The notes beneath the pieces were generated by a model that worked only from the letters and a program-made list of their open reading frames with translations, searched no databases and was not told the DNA's origin. Source: Acidovorax benzenivorans (lineage in GTDB: Bacteria; Pseudomonadota; Gammaproteobacteria; Burkholderiales; Burkholderiaceae_C). Taken from it: a stretch of 64,000 nt of DNA. Made by a program: the position numbers and the translations under genes. The stretch lies in the NCBI RefSeq assembly GCF_028680575.1, contig NZ_JAPCKI010000003.1, positions 1 to 64,000 on the forward strand, given 5' to 3'. This document shows, in pieces, positions 26,197 to 34,821 of the stretch. How positions within the stretch are numbered: the first letter of the stretch is position 1; each line of letters begins with the position of its first letter.

Positions 26197-27177
26197 ATGG
26201 CCCGTTCCCGTTTTCTCCCCGACAACTTCACCCTGGCCTTGCTGGGTACCGTCACCCTTGCCAGCGTGTTGCCTGCATCGGGCGTGGCGGCCCAGGCGCT
26301 GGAGGGGTTGACCGTGGCCGCCGTGGCACTGCTGTTCTTTTTGCACGGGGCCAAACTCTCGCGCGATGCCATCGTGGCGGGGCTCTCGCACTGGCGGCTG
26401 CATCTGGTGGTGGTGGGCGCCACGTTTGTGCTTTTCCCCTTGCTGGGCTGGGCGCTGCGGCCGGTGCTGCTGCCGCTGGTCACGCCGGGGCTTTACACCG
26501 GCATCCTGTACCTGTGCGTGCTGCCCGCGACCGTGCAGTCGGCCATTGCGTTCACCGCCATGGCGCGTGGCAACATGCCTGCGGCCATTTGCAGCGCGTC
26601 GGCGTCCACGCTGCTGGGCATCGTGATCACACCGCTACTGGTGGGCCTGTTGCTGCCCGAGGCACAGCAGCAGGCGGGCGCTGCGCAGCACGACACGCTG
26701 GCCAACATCGGCCGTATCACCTTGCAGTTGCTGGTGCCCTTTGTGGCGGGCCACCTGCTGCGCCCATGGATCGGCGGCTTTGTGCAGCGCCGGGCGGCAG
26801 CGCTCAAGCTGGTGGACCAGGGCTCCATCCTGCTGGTGGTGTTCACCGCTTTCAGTGCGGCTGTGGTCGAGGGGCTGTGGCGGCAGTTGCCAGCGTCTGC
26901 GCTGCTGGGCCTGGTGGTCGTGTGCGCCGTACTGCTGACCCTGGCGCTGGTGACCACCACCTGGGTCGCGCGGCGCATGGGGTTCTCCAAGGAGGACGAA
27001 ATCACGCTGGTGTTCTGCGGCTCCAAGAAGAGCCTGGCCAGCGGCGTGCCCATGGCCAAGGTGCTGTTTGCCTCGCACGCGGTGGGCGCCATCGTGTTGC
27101 CCATCATGGTGTTCCACCAGATGCAGCTGATGGTGTGTGCAGTGCTGGCGCAGCGCTATGCGCGGCGCGGTATATAG
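26197..27177 (+). CDS. Bile acid:sodium symporter-like transporter (YfeH type)
   Basis: The 326-residue protein has about nine to ten hydrophobic helices and the SBF-like features of the YfeH group: FTLALLGTVTLASVLPASG at the N-terminus, PATVQSAIAFTAMARGNMPA at about 115-135, and FCGSKKSLASGVPMAKVLF near 290. Such proteins are predicted sodium-coupled anion transporters of unknown substrate. The start at 26197 matches the start of relatives; an in-frame start at 26134 is also possible. The neighbouring divergent LysR gene likely controls it. The gene ends against a dispersed element at 27185. Confidence 0.85.
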   Translation: MARSRFLPDNFTLALLGTVTLASVLPASGVAAQALEGLTVAAVALLFFLHGAKLSRDAIVAGLSHWRLHLVVVGATFVLFPLLGWALRPVLLPLVTPGLYTGILYLCVLPATVQSAIAFTAMARGNMPAAICSASASTLLGIVITPLLVGLLLPEAQQQAGAAQHDTLANIGRITLQLLVPFVAGHLLRPWIGGFVQRRAAALKLVDQGSILLVVFTAFSAAVVEGLWRQLPASALLGLVVVCAVLLTLALVTTTWVARRMGFSKEDEITLVFCGSKKSLASGVPMAKVLFASHAVGAIVLPIMVFHQMQLMVCAVLAQRYARRGI

Positions 27178-27184
27178 GGTGTAT

Positions 27185-27240
27185 TTGCTATTATTTGTAT
27201 AGCTACATGCGCTTATTCCATAAGCGCTTGAAGCCAAAAT
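27185..27240 (+). repeat. Dispersed palindromic element, near-consensus copy
   Basis: TTGCTATTATTTGTATAGCT, then GCGCTTATTCCATAAGCGC and the tail AAGCCAAAAT: two hairpin arms and the tail are complete. It lies between convergent genes, so one or both transcripts may end in it. Confidence 0.85.
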
Positions 27241-27244
27241 GGTC

Positions 27245-28900
27245 TCAAGCTTGATCGTTCAGTGCGCGCAGGCGGCTGGGCGCCAGGGCACCGGCCGACT
27301 CCAGGATGGGGTAGGCCACCGAGCACAGCAGCGAGTTGATGCGCTTGAGCTCGCTGATCAGGTCGATGTGCAGTGAGCTGGTTTCAATGCTCTGCACCGT
27401 GTTGTCCGACAGGCGCGCCAGGTGGGTGGCCGAATACGCATGCTCCAGGTCGCGAAAGCGCGCTTTTTCTTCGAGCAGCTTTTGTGCGTCACGCACGCTG
27501 CCGTTGAGGAACACGCTCATTGCCAGCCGCAGGTTGTCGATCAGGCGGGCGTGCAGTTCGTTGATCTCTTCCATGCCCGCTTCGGAGAACTGGCGGCCCT
27601 TCTTGATCTTCTTGTCCTCGATGTCGATCAGCACACGCTCGATGATGTCGCCGATCTGCTCCATGTTGATGGTGAAGCTGATGATGTCGGCCCAGCGGCG
27701 GCCCTCGCGCTCGTCCAGGGCCTCGCGCGAGATCTTGGTCATGTAGTACTTGATGGCTGAATACAGGCCGTCCACCTCGTCGTCGAGCTTGCGCAGGTCC
27801 TGCGCAAGTTGCAGGTCGTCGGTGCGAATCACCTTGTGCAGGCCCAGCAGCATCGATTCGACCACGTCGGCCTGGTGCAAGGCCTCGCGTGCGGCGCAAG
27901 AGATGGCCAGGGACGGCGTGGCCAGGGCCGACGGGTCCAGGTGCTGAGGCCGGGTGCCAGCGGCGGCCTGTGCGTTTTCGACAGGCAGCAGGCGCTGCAC
28001 CGCGCGCGCCACCGTACCCGTGAGACCGATGCAGACGATACCCACCACCATGTTGAAGGCCAGGTGGAACAGCACCACCAGAGCGGCGGTCTCGGGCACG
28101 TGAGGGCGCACATGCTGCAGCCACAAGCCGGTGAGGGGCGTCATGATGAGCACGCCAATGATCTTGAAGAACAGGTTGCCCAGCGGTACCTGGCGCGTCT
28201 GTACGTTGGACTTCATCGTGGTCAGCACGGCCAGCACGCCGCTGCCCAGGTTGGCACCCAGCACCAGGCCCAGCGCCACCTCAGCCGGGATACCGCCCGA
28301 GCCCGCCAGCGCCGCCGTGAGCAGCACGGTGGCAAGGCTTGAATACGCCACGATAGCCAGCACGGCGCCGGTGAAGATCTCCAGCAGCAAGTCGCTGGTG
28401 AGCGCCGAGAGCAGCGTGCGCACGGTGGGCGACTGGGTGAGTACCGTGGTCGATTCGGTGATGAGGCGCAGCGCCAGCAGCATCAGCCCCAGGCCAATCA
28501 GCACGCGGCCCACACGCCCCACGGCCGTGTCCTTGCGCGAGATGAACAGCACCACGCCCACAAAGATGAACAGTGGCGACAGCCACGACAAGTCCATCGA
28601 GAACACCACGGCCATCACGCTGGTGCCCACGTCGGCCCCCAGCATCACCGCCAGCGCCGCAGGCAGTCCCACCAGGCCCTGGCCCACAAAGGACGCCACG
28701 ATGAGCGCGGTGGCCGTGCTCGACTGCACGACAGCGGTCACGCCGATGCCCGACAGCACCGCCGTGAACCGGCTGCTCACGCTGTGCGCAATGAGCTGGC
28801 GCAGGTTGGCGCCGAAAACCCGCAGGATGCCGGTGCGCACCAGATGGGTGCCCCAGATCAGCAGCGCCACGGCTGCCAGGAGATTGAGGAGATGCTTCAT
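27245..28900 (-). CDS. Na/Pi cotransporter family protein with C-terminal PhoU-like domain
   Basis: The 551-residue protein has the NptA-type transporter domain (about 1-310) with two inverted QSSTAT repeats (VVQSSTATALIVASFVG near 60, and a partner region near 150-190), and a PhoU-like helical domain at about 340-540. The transporter imports or exports phosphate with sodium. The start at 28900 begins the first helix, MKHLLNLLAAVALLIWG. A Pho-box-like sequence lies 89 bases upstream (28989-29006). It is convergent with the symporter gene. Confidence 0.9.
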   Translation of the reverse strand: MKHLLNLLAAVALLIWGTHLVRTGILRVFGANLRQLIAHSVSSRFTAVLSGIGVTAVVQSSTATALIVASFVGQGLVGLPAALAVMLGADVGTSVMAVVFSMDLSWLSPLFIFVGVVLFISRKDTAVGRVGRVLIGLGLMLLALRLITESTTVLTQSPTVRTLLSALTSDLLLEIFTGAVLAIVAYSSLATVLLTAALAGSGGIPAEVALGLVLGANLGSGVLAVLTTMKSNVQTRQVPLGNLFFKIIGVLIMTPLTGLWLQHVRPHVPETAALVVLFHLAFNMVVGIVCIGLTGTVARAVQRLLPVENAQAAAGTRPQHLDPSALATPSLAISCAAREALHQADVVESMLLGLHKVIRTDDLQLAQDLRKLDDEVDGLYSAIKYYMTKISREALDEREGRRWADIISFTINMEQIGDIIERVLIDIEDKKIKKGRQFSEAGMEEINELHARLIDNLRLAMSVFLNGSVRDAQKLLEEKARFRDLEHAYSATHLARLSDNTVQSIETSSLHIDLISELKRINSLLCSVAYPILESAGALAPSRLRALNDQA

Positions 28901-28988
28901 GAAAACCGCTGTTTCTTCTTCTTGTGATGGGCGCAAACCCGGCTACGACCAGACCCCGTGGGTCAATGCAAGAACCGCGCGCACTAGA

Positions 28989-29006
28989 CTGTCATAAAAC
29001 TGACAC
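28989..29006 (+). promoter_or_regulatory. Pho-box-like sequence upstream of the Na/Pi transporter
   Basis: CTGTCAT, AAAA and CTGACAC match the PhoB box (CTGTCAT, four bases, CTGTCAC) with one mismatch. It lies upstream of the phosphate transporter gene but is written on the plus strand, while that gene runs leftward. It also reads as an inverted TGTCA/TGACA pair, so its direction is ambiguous. Confidence 0.5.
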
Positions 29007-29084
29007 ATAAGCATACTCCTGAATCCATAGCGCTGGAGCAGATGCCCATGTCGGTGCTGGGTGCGTTGCTGTGCCCCAAACAGC

Positions 29085-29107
29085 ACGGCCCGCATGCAGC
29101 GGGCCGT
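29085..29107 (-). terminator. Hairpin downstream of lspA, possible operon terminator
   Basis: ACGGCCCGC pairs with GCGGGCCGT across ATGCA, 26 bases beyond the lspA stop. The following minus-strand bases (GCTGTTTGG) give only a weak U-tract. Confidence 0.5.
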
Positions 29108-29132
29108 CTGTGGGATGAGCGCCTGGGTGTCT

Positions 29133-29624
29133 TCAGCGCTCGCGCCGCACCCTCAGCAGCTCATCCAGAATCAGGCAGGCCGCGCCCACCGTGATGGCCG
29201 AGTCTGCCAGGTTGAACGACGGGAAGTACCAGCCCGCATAGTGGAACTGCAAAAAGTCCACCACATAGCCGTGCATGAGCCGATCCACCACGTTGCCCAC
29301 CGCCCCGCCCAGGATGCTGGACAGCGCAAAGCTGAACAGCTTCTGGCCAGGGTGGGCACGCAACTGCCACACGATGAAAATCGTGGCCACCACGCCGATG
29401 CCGGTGAACAGCCAGCGCTGCCAGCCGCCCGCGTCCGACAGGAACGAGAAGGCCGCCCCGGTGTTGTGCGCGCGCACGATGTTGAAGAAGCTGGTGATGA
29501 ACGTGGAGTCGCCCAGCTGGTAGTGGTTGAGGATCAGCGTCTTGGTGATCTGGTCAGCCCCCAGAAGGAACACTGCCCACGCCAGCCAGGGCCACATGCC
29601 GACGCCGGAGCGCGCGCGCACCAT
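29133..29624 (-). CDS. Lipoprotein signal peptidase
   Basis: The 163-residue inner-membrane aspartyl protease cleaves prolipoprotein signal peptides after lipid attachment. Its four helices and both catalytic Asp motifs are visible: NVVDRLMHG and [11 protein letters not shown]. The conserved GADQITK follows helix 1. Its ATG overlaps the ileS stop (ATGA at 29622-29626), so the two are translationally coupled. Order ribF-ileS-lspA matches E. coli, although the genes that follow there are absent here. Confidence 0.96.
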   Translation of the reverse strand: MVRARSGVGMWPWLAWAVFLLGADQITKTLILNHYQLGDSTFITSFFNIVRAHNTGAAFSFLSDAGGWQRWLFTGIGVVATIFIVWQLRAHPGQKLFSFALSSILGGAVGNVVDRLMHGYVVDFLQFHYAGWYFPSFNLADSAITVGAACLILDELLRVRRER

Positions 29625-32509
29625 CAGGCGTGCGCACGGCTTTCGCCGTCGCCGTACAGGTTGCTGGTGCAGCGGCCGCAGATGGTGGGGTGTGCGGCAT
29701 CGCTGCCCACATCGCTGCGGTAGTGCCAGCAGCGCTCGCACTTGGCATCCGAACTGGGTTTGACGCTGATTTGAAGGGCGTCACCAGCTACCAATTCAAT
29801 AGCAGAAGTGATGAACACAAACTTCAGGTCGTCGCCCAGGCTGGCCAGCAGCGCATGGTCTTCGGGTGCAGCCGTGAGGGTGGCGGTGGCCTGCAGCGAA
29901 GAGCCCACCTGGCCGGCGGCGCGCAGGGCCTCGATCTCCTTGTTCACCGCATCGCGGATCTCGCGCAGGCGTGCCCACTTGGCCAGCAGGCCTTCGTCGG
30001 CACCGGCACCCACCCCGGCCACGTTGCCGTAGGTCTCCAGGAAGATGGAGTCGGAGCTGCCGAACACCTTCCACGCCTCTTCGGCCGTGAAGGACAGGAA
30101 CGGCGCCATCCAGCGCAGCATGGCGTGGGTGATGTTGTAGAGGGCGGTCTGCGCGCTGCGGCGGGCCAGGCTCTTGGGTGCCGTGGTGTACAGGCGGTCC
30201 TTGAGCACGTCCAGATAGAAGCCGCCCAGGTCTTCCGAGCAGTACAGCTGCAGCTTGGCCACCACGGGGTGGAACTCGTACACCTTGTAGTGCGCCAGCA
30301 CCTCGGCCTGGAACTCGGATGCGCGGGTGAGCGCGTAGCGGTCGATTTCCAGCATCTGGTCGAACGGCACGGCGTCCTTGGCCGGGTCGAAATCGCTCAC
30401 GTTGGCCAGCAAAAAGCGCAGCGTGTTGCGGATGCGGCGGTAGGCGTCCACCACGCGCGCCAGGATCTTCTCGTCGCCCGCGATGTCGCCCGAGTAGTCG
30501 CTGGCGGCCACCCACAGGCGGATGATCTCGGCGCCCAGCTTCTTGTTGATCTCTTGCGGGTCGATGCCGTTGCCCAGCGACTTGCTCATCTTGCGGCCCT
30601 GGCTGTCCACGGTGAAGCCGTGGGTCAGCAGGCCGCGATACGGCGCGCGGCCTTCCAGCGCCGAGGCCAGCAGCAGCGAGCTGTGGAACCAGCCGCGATG
30701 CTGGTCGTGGCCTTCCAGGTACAGGTCGGCCTCGGGGCCCGTGTCGTGGTGCACGTTGGGGTGCGTGCCGCGCAGCACATGGCTGAAGGTGGAGCCCGAG
30801 TCGAACCACACTTCCAGGATGTCAGTGCTCTTGGTGTAGTGCGGCGCATCGGCAGCACCCAGGATCTCTTCGGTCGTCACGCGGCTCCAGGCCTCGATGC
30901 CGCCCTTTTCGACGATGTCTGCCGCCTGGTCCATGATTTCCATGGTGCGCGGGTGCAGCTCGCCCGAATCCTTGTGCAAAAAGAACGGGATGGGCACGCC
31001 CCAGCTGCGCTGGCGTGAGATACACCAGTCGGGCCGCCCGGCGATCATGTCATGCAGGCGGGCCTTGCCGTTCTCGGGGTAGAAACTGGTGTGCTCGATG
31101 GCATCCAGCGCGATCTGGCGCAGCGTCTTGGCGGGCTTCATGCCGGGCTGGGTGAATACGCCTTCGCCCTCGTCCATGCGCACGAACCACTGGGCGGCCG
31201 CGCGGTAGATCACCGGCGTCTTGTGGCGCCAGCAGTGCGGGTAGCTGTGCGTGATGTCCTTGGTGGTCATCAGGCGGCCCGCATTGCGCAGGGCCTCGAT
31301 GATGACGGGAATGGCCTTCCAGATGTGCTGGCCGCCGAACAGCGGGAAGTCAGCCGCGTAGGTGCCGTTGCCTTGCACGGGGTTCAGGATGTCGTCGAGC
31401 GCCATGCCGTGGGACACGCAGGAGTTGAAATCCTCCAGCCCGTAGGCGGGCGAGGAGTGCACGATACCGGTGCCGTCGTCGGCCGTGGCGTAGTCGGCCA
31501 GGTACACGGGCGAGAGGCGGCGGTAGCCAAAGCTGCCGTCCTCGCTGGCCACGTCGTACAGCGGGTGTTCAAACGTGAGGCCACCCAGGTTCTTGCCCAG
31601 GGTGGTGGCCAGCACGCTACCGGTCAGGCCGTAGCGCTCCAGGCACGAAGCGACCAGCGGCTCTGCCACGAGCAGAATGCGCTCGCCCGTGTCCACCAGC
31701 GCGTAGGTGATCTCGGGGTTCAGGTTCAGCGCCTGGTTGGCGGGGATGGTCCAGGCGGTGGTGGTCCAGATGACGACGAACGCGTCCTTAGACAGCGACG
31801 GCAAGCCAAAGGCAGCGGCCAGCTCGGCGGGGTCGTGCGACTTGAAAGCGACGTCCAGCGTGGTGCTCTTCTTGTCCTGATACTCGATCTCGAACTCGGC
31901 CAGCGACGAGCCGCAGTCAAAGCACCAGTACACGGGTTTGAGGCCGCGATACACAAAACCGCGCTCCATCACCCGCTTGAAGGCGCGGATTTCGCCTGCC
32001 TCGTTGGCGGGGTTCATGGTCTTGTAGGGGTTGTCCCATTCACCGAGCACGCCCAGGCGCTTGAAGTCCACCATCTGCTGCTCGATCTGCTCGGTAGCGA
32101 ACGCGCGGCTCTTGGCCTGCATGTCGTCGCGGCTCAGGTTGCGGCCGTGTCTCTTTTCGATGGCGTTCTCGATCGGCAGGCCGTGGCAGTCCCAGCCGGG
32201 CACATACAGGGCGTCAAAGCCTTCGAGTTGGCGCGCCTTGGTGATCATGTCCTTGAGGATCTTGTTCACCGCGTGGCCCATGTGGATCTGGCCGTTGGCG
32301 TAGGGCGGACCGTCATGCAGGATGAACTTGGGCGCGCCGCAGCGGGCGTCGCGCAGGCGCTTGTACAGACCCTTGTCTTCCCAATCTTTCACCCAGCCCG
32401 GCTCGCGCTTGGGCAGGTCGCCACGCATGGGGAAGGGGGTGTCGGGCAGGTTCAGGGTGCCGCGGTAATCCGGGGCGGTGGCTGCGGTGGTACTGGCGTT
32501 GTCGGACAT
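29624..32509 (-). CDS. Isoleucyl-tRNA synthetase
   Basis: The 961-residue class I synthetase charges tRNA-Ile. It has the HIGH-type motif in [13 protein letters not shown] near residue 70 and KMSKS in [11 protein letters not shown] near 640. The editing domain ([11 protein letters not shown]) lies at about 230-410. A C-terminal zinc site (CERCWH and CGRC) is complete. Length fits the bacterial norm. A short repeat-arm-like stretch lies at 29788-29808 on the plus strand, within the C-terminal region. It sits between ribF and lspA as one operon. Confidence 0.97.
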   Translation of the reverse strand: MSDNASTTAATAPDYRGTLNLPDTPFPMRGDLPKREPGWVKDWEDKGLYKRLRDARCGAPKFILHDGPPYANGQIHMGHAVNKILKDMITKARQLEGFDALYVPGWDCHGLPIENAIEKRHGRNLSRDDMQAKSRAFATEQIEQQMVDFKRLGVLGEWDNPYKTMNPANEAGEIRAFKRVMERGFVYRGLKPVYWCFDCGSSLAEFEIEYQDKKSTTLDVAFKSHDPAELAAAFGLPSLSKDAFVVIWTTTAWTIPANQALNLNPEITYALVDTGERILLVAEPLVASCLERYGLTGSVLATTLGKNLGGLTFEHPLYDVASEDGSFGYRRLSPVYLADYATADDGTGIVHSSPAYGLEDFNSCVSHGMALDDILNPVQGNGTYAADFPLFGGQHIWKAIPVIIEALRNAGRLMTTKDITHSYPHCWRHKTPVIYRAAAQWFVRMDEGEGVFTQPGMKPAKTLRQIALDAIEHTSFYPENGKARLHDMIAGRPDWCISRQRSWGVPIPFFLHKDSGELHPRTMEIMDQAADIVEKGGIEAWSRVTTEEILGAADAPHYTKSTDILEVWFDSGSTFSHVLRGTHPNVHHDTGPEADLYLEGHDQHRGWFHSSLLLASALEGRAPYRGLLTHGFTVDSQGRKMSKSLGNGIDPQEINKKLGAEIIRLWVAASDYSGDIAGDEKILARVVDAYRRIRNTLRFLLANVSDFDPAKDAVPFDQMLEIDRYALTRASEFQAEVLAHYKVYEFHPVVAKLQLYCSEDLGGFYLDVLKDRLYTTAPKSLARRSAQTALYNITHAMLRWMAPFLSFTAEEAWKVFGSSDSIFLETYGNVAGVGAGADEGLLAKWARLREIRDAVNKEIEALRAAGQVGSSLQATATLTAAPEDHALLASLGDDLKFVFITSAIELVAGDALQISVKPSSDAKCERCWHYRSDVGSDAAHPTICGRCTSNLYGDGESRAHA

Positions 32510-32622
32510 GAGGGAGCCTTAAAACGGGGCATTCCGGGGCAGGCCCGGAGCAATGCGGGGAAACAGGGAGCGAAACGCGAGAGGTGTCGGGCCTGCGGGG
32601 CAGGCGCTGCGCAGGCAGCCCC

Positions 32623-33675
32623 CTAAATTCGGTCGCGCGTGGTTTGGCGCCGGGTCTCGGTGTGGTTGGGAGCGGCGTGGGCCGATGCAAAGTAGGCGCG
32701 CGCATCCGCACAGTCTTTCGCAATACCCGTCGTCAGGGCATCCAGACTGTCGTACTTCAGTTCGTCGTGCAGTTTGTGCAGCAGTTCCACGCGTACGATT
32801 TTACCGTACGCCCCTTCGGCACCCAGTTCGGCGGGCCACTGCAGGCAATGGGTTTCCAGCAGTACGCGGCCACCGTTCACGTCATTGGGGTCCAGCGAGG
32901 GGCGCACCCCCAGGTTGGCCACGCCCGGCAAAGGCTCGGCGGCAAGGCCATGCACCAGCACGGCAAAGATGCCGCTGGCGGCGGGCTTCCAGTGCGCAAA
33001 ACGCAGGTTCAGGGTGCGAAATCCGTCGCCAACTCCCTCGGCGGTAGCACCCAGTTCGCGCCCCAACTTGCGGCCATGCACCACATGGCCGCTGATGGTG
33101 TAGGGCCGCCCCAGCAGCCGCGCGGCAGCCTCCATATCGCCCGCCGCCAGGGCCTGGCGCACGGCAGAGCTGGACACACGCAGTCCATGCACCTCGTAGC
33201 TGTTCATGCGTGCCACGTCGAAGCCCTTGGCTTGCCCTGCCGCGTCCAGCATCGTGTAGTCGCCCGCGCGCTGGCGGCCGAAGCGAAAGTCGTCGCCCAC
33301 CAGCACGTAACGCGCGCCCAGGCCACGCACCAGCACCTCGTCGATGAACACTTCGGGCGGCTGCCCGGCCAGCCGGGCGTCGAAGGGCAGCACCACGGTC
33401 TGCTGCACGCCGCAGCGGGCCAGTTCGGTGAGCTTGTCGCGCAGCGTGCCAATGCGGGCTGGTGCCAGTTCGGGCTTGTGGTGGACCCCGGCAAAGTAGT
33501 CGCGCGGGTGGGGCTCGAAAGTGAGCACACAGCTGTTGACCCCCCTGTGTGCCGCCTCGCTGTTCAAAAGGGCCAGCATGGCCTGATGACCCCGGTGCAC
33601 GCCATCGAAATTACCGATGGTCAGCGCACAGGCATCGGCGATGCCAGGGTGGTGGAATCCGCGAAAGATCTTCAT
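32623..33675 (-). CDS. Bifunctional riboflavin kinase / FAD synthetase
   Basis: The 350-residue protein makes FMN and FAD from riboflavin. The N-terminal nucleotidyltransferase domain opens with LTIGNFDGVHRGHQAML, with RYVLVGDDFRFGRQRAGD near 113. The C-terminal flavokinase domain has RPYTISGHVVHGRKLG and PGVANLGVRPS. It lies 113 bases upstream of ileS on the same strand, matching the classical ribF-ileS-lspA arrangement. A dispersed element lies just upstream (33680). Confidence 0.95.
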   Translation of the reverse strand: MKIFRGFHHPGIADACALTIGNFDGVHRGHQAMLALLNSEAAHRGVNSCVLTFEPHPRDYFAGVHHKPELAPARIGTLRDKLTELARCGVQQTVVLPFDARLAGQPPEVFIDEVLVRGLGARYVLVGDDFRFGRQRAGDYTMLDAAGQAKGFDVARMNSYEVHGLRVSSSAVRQALAAGDMEAAARLLGRPYTISGHVVHGRKLGRELGATAEGVGDGFRTLNLRFAHWKPAASGIFAVLVHGLAAEPLPGVANLGVRPSLDPNDVNGGRVLLETHCLQWPAELGAEGAYGKIVRVELLHKLHDELKYDSLDALTTGIAKDCADARAYFASAHAAPNHTETRRQTTRDRI

Positions 33676-33679
33676 CGGT

Positions 33680-33738
33680 TTGCTATGGTTTTGATAGCAG
33701 TCTGCGCAGGTGCATCAAGCGCAGGACGCCAATTTGTC
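33680..33738 (+). repeat. Dispersed palindromic element
   Basis: TTGCTATGGTTTTGATAGCA, a GCGC...GCGC centre and the tail GACGCCAATTTG fit the family. It lies in the gap between divergent ribF and the HNH gene. Confidence 0.7.
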
Positions 33739-33843
33739 ATGAAAACGGAGTATATTGTGACCCACGAGTTGCCCAGCGCAGGGCTGCCCGCGAGACATCT
33801 GCGTTCCGAATCCTTGTGTACTTTGTGTTCCAGGAGGCGTGTT

Positions 33844-34401
33844 TTGAAGGTCTTGAAGCTGTCAGCCCAAGGGCTGCCCCAATCGTGGATTTCACTCGAA
33901 CAGGCGGTGATTCACTACGCCGCTGGAGAGGTGCGCTGGGAGTCCGGCGCCCAGATCGCCCGGTTCCGGGGCGGGCACAACGCCATCACGGGTGAGCAGT
34001 CGGTGATCGCCATCAACAGCATCATCGGCACCAAGGGCGTGCCCAGCATCAACCCGTTTGACCTCAAGCCCAGCCTGACCAACAGCAAGCTCTTTGCCCG
34101 CGACCGCAATGTGTGCGCCTACTGCGGCGGGCATTTCCATGAAGAGCACCTCACCCGCGAACACATCGTGCCCTTTGCGCGCAACGGGCAGGACCACTGG
34201 ATGAATGTGGTCACGGCGTGCCGCCCCTGCAACCACCGCAAAGGCCCGCGTACACCCGAGCAGGCCCACATGCCCCTGTTGTACGCGCCTTATGTGCCCA
34301 GCCTGTGGGAAGACTTCATCCTGCGCAACCGGCGCATCCTGGCCGATCAAATGGAGTTTTTGATGGCGCACGTACCAAAGTCGTCGCGTCTGTTGGCTTA
34401 G
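33844..34401 (+). CDS. HNH endonuclease
   Basis: The 185-residue protein has a C-terminal HNH domain at about 85-140: CAYCGG, then LTREHIVPFARNGQDHWMNV, and CRPCNHRKG. The His-Asn pair and both CxxC zinc pairs are intact. It stands alone with no methylase or mobile-element gene beside it. I chose TTG 33844 because a full AGGAGG lies six bases upstream. An ATG at 33739 would add 35 residues without such a site. Relatives I remember also begin KVLKLSAQGLP. Its biological target is unknown. Confidence 0.8.
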   Translation: MKVLKLSAQGLPQSWISLEQAVIHYAAGEVRWESGAQIARFRGGHNAITGEQSVIAINSIIGTKGVPSINPFDLKPSLTNSKLFARDRNVCAYCGGHFHEEHLTREHIVPFARNGQDHWMNVVTACRPCNHRKGPRTPEQAHMPLLYAPYVPSLWEDFILRNRRILADQMEFLMAHVPKSSRLLA

Positions 34402-34456
34402 TTGGGGGAGCGGCCAATACGACCCTTCTGACGTCGTTGCTCCGTCTTGCCGTAGA

Positions 34457-34722
34457 GGGTCTGTTCACACTGTTTTCGGGGTCGCGAAGGCTCTTGCCGG
34501 CGTGCCAATCTAGGCGTGCGACGCCGCGTGTGCTCATGCCCACGCAAGGAGCGCAACGACGAGTGGCGCGCCGGCAAGGGCCTTTTCTTCGGGTTGCCCG
34601 GCCTGGGGGCCGTCTGCGGCGTTGCCCGCGCTTGCAAGGCATCAGCCTTGCTGCGCACGGTCGCCTAGCATGCCGCCCCCAGGCCGGGCAATGCGATCCC
34701 CGAAAACAGTGTGAACAGGCCC
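34457..34722. mobile_element. MITE-like element with terminal inverted repeats
   Basis: Near-perfect 29-30 base terminal repeats (34457-34485 and 34693-34722) begin GGGYCTGTTCACACTGTTTT and differ by one substitution and one indel. Inner pairs also exist, including TTGCCCGGCCTGGGGGC (about 34595) with its complement near 34674-34690, and a CCGGCGTGCC/GGCGCGCCGG pair. A possible TAG direct repeat flanks it. There is no transposase frame. The 266-base length fits a non-autonomous element. Confidence 0.7.
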
Positions 34723-34821
34723 TAGCGTACTGTCTGCGACGGAGCGCCTAGCCATAAGGGCCGTCTTGACCCCTCTTGGCGGGTGCTGAGAAGAATGCGG
34801 TACCGCCCAGCGCCCTGTCCT

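Noticed and set aside
29788-29808. Left arm of the palindromic element inside ileS
   Set aside because: About 21 bases match, but there is no centre or tail. It is too short to count as a copy.
31052-32626. A 524-residue plus-strand frame opposite ileS
   Set aside because: ileS is intact and unmistakable on the other strand. The frame is antisense and low-complexity.
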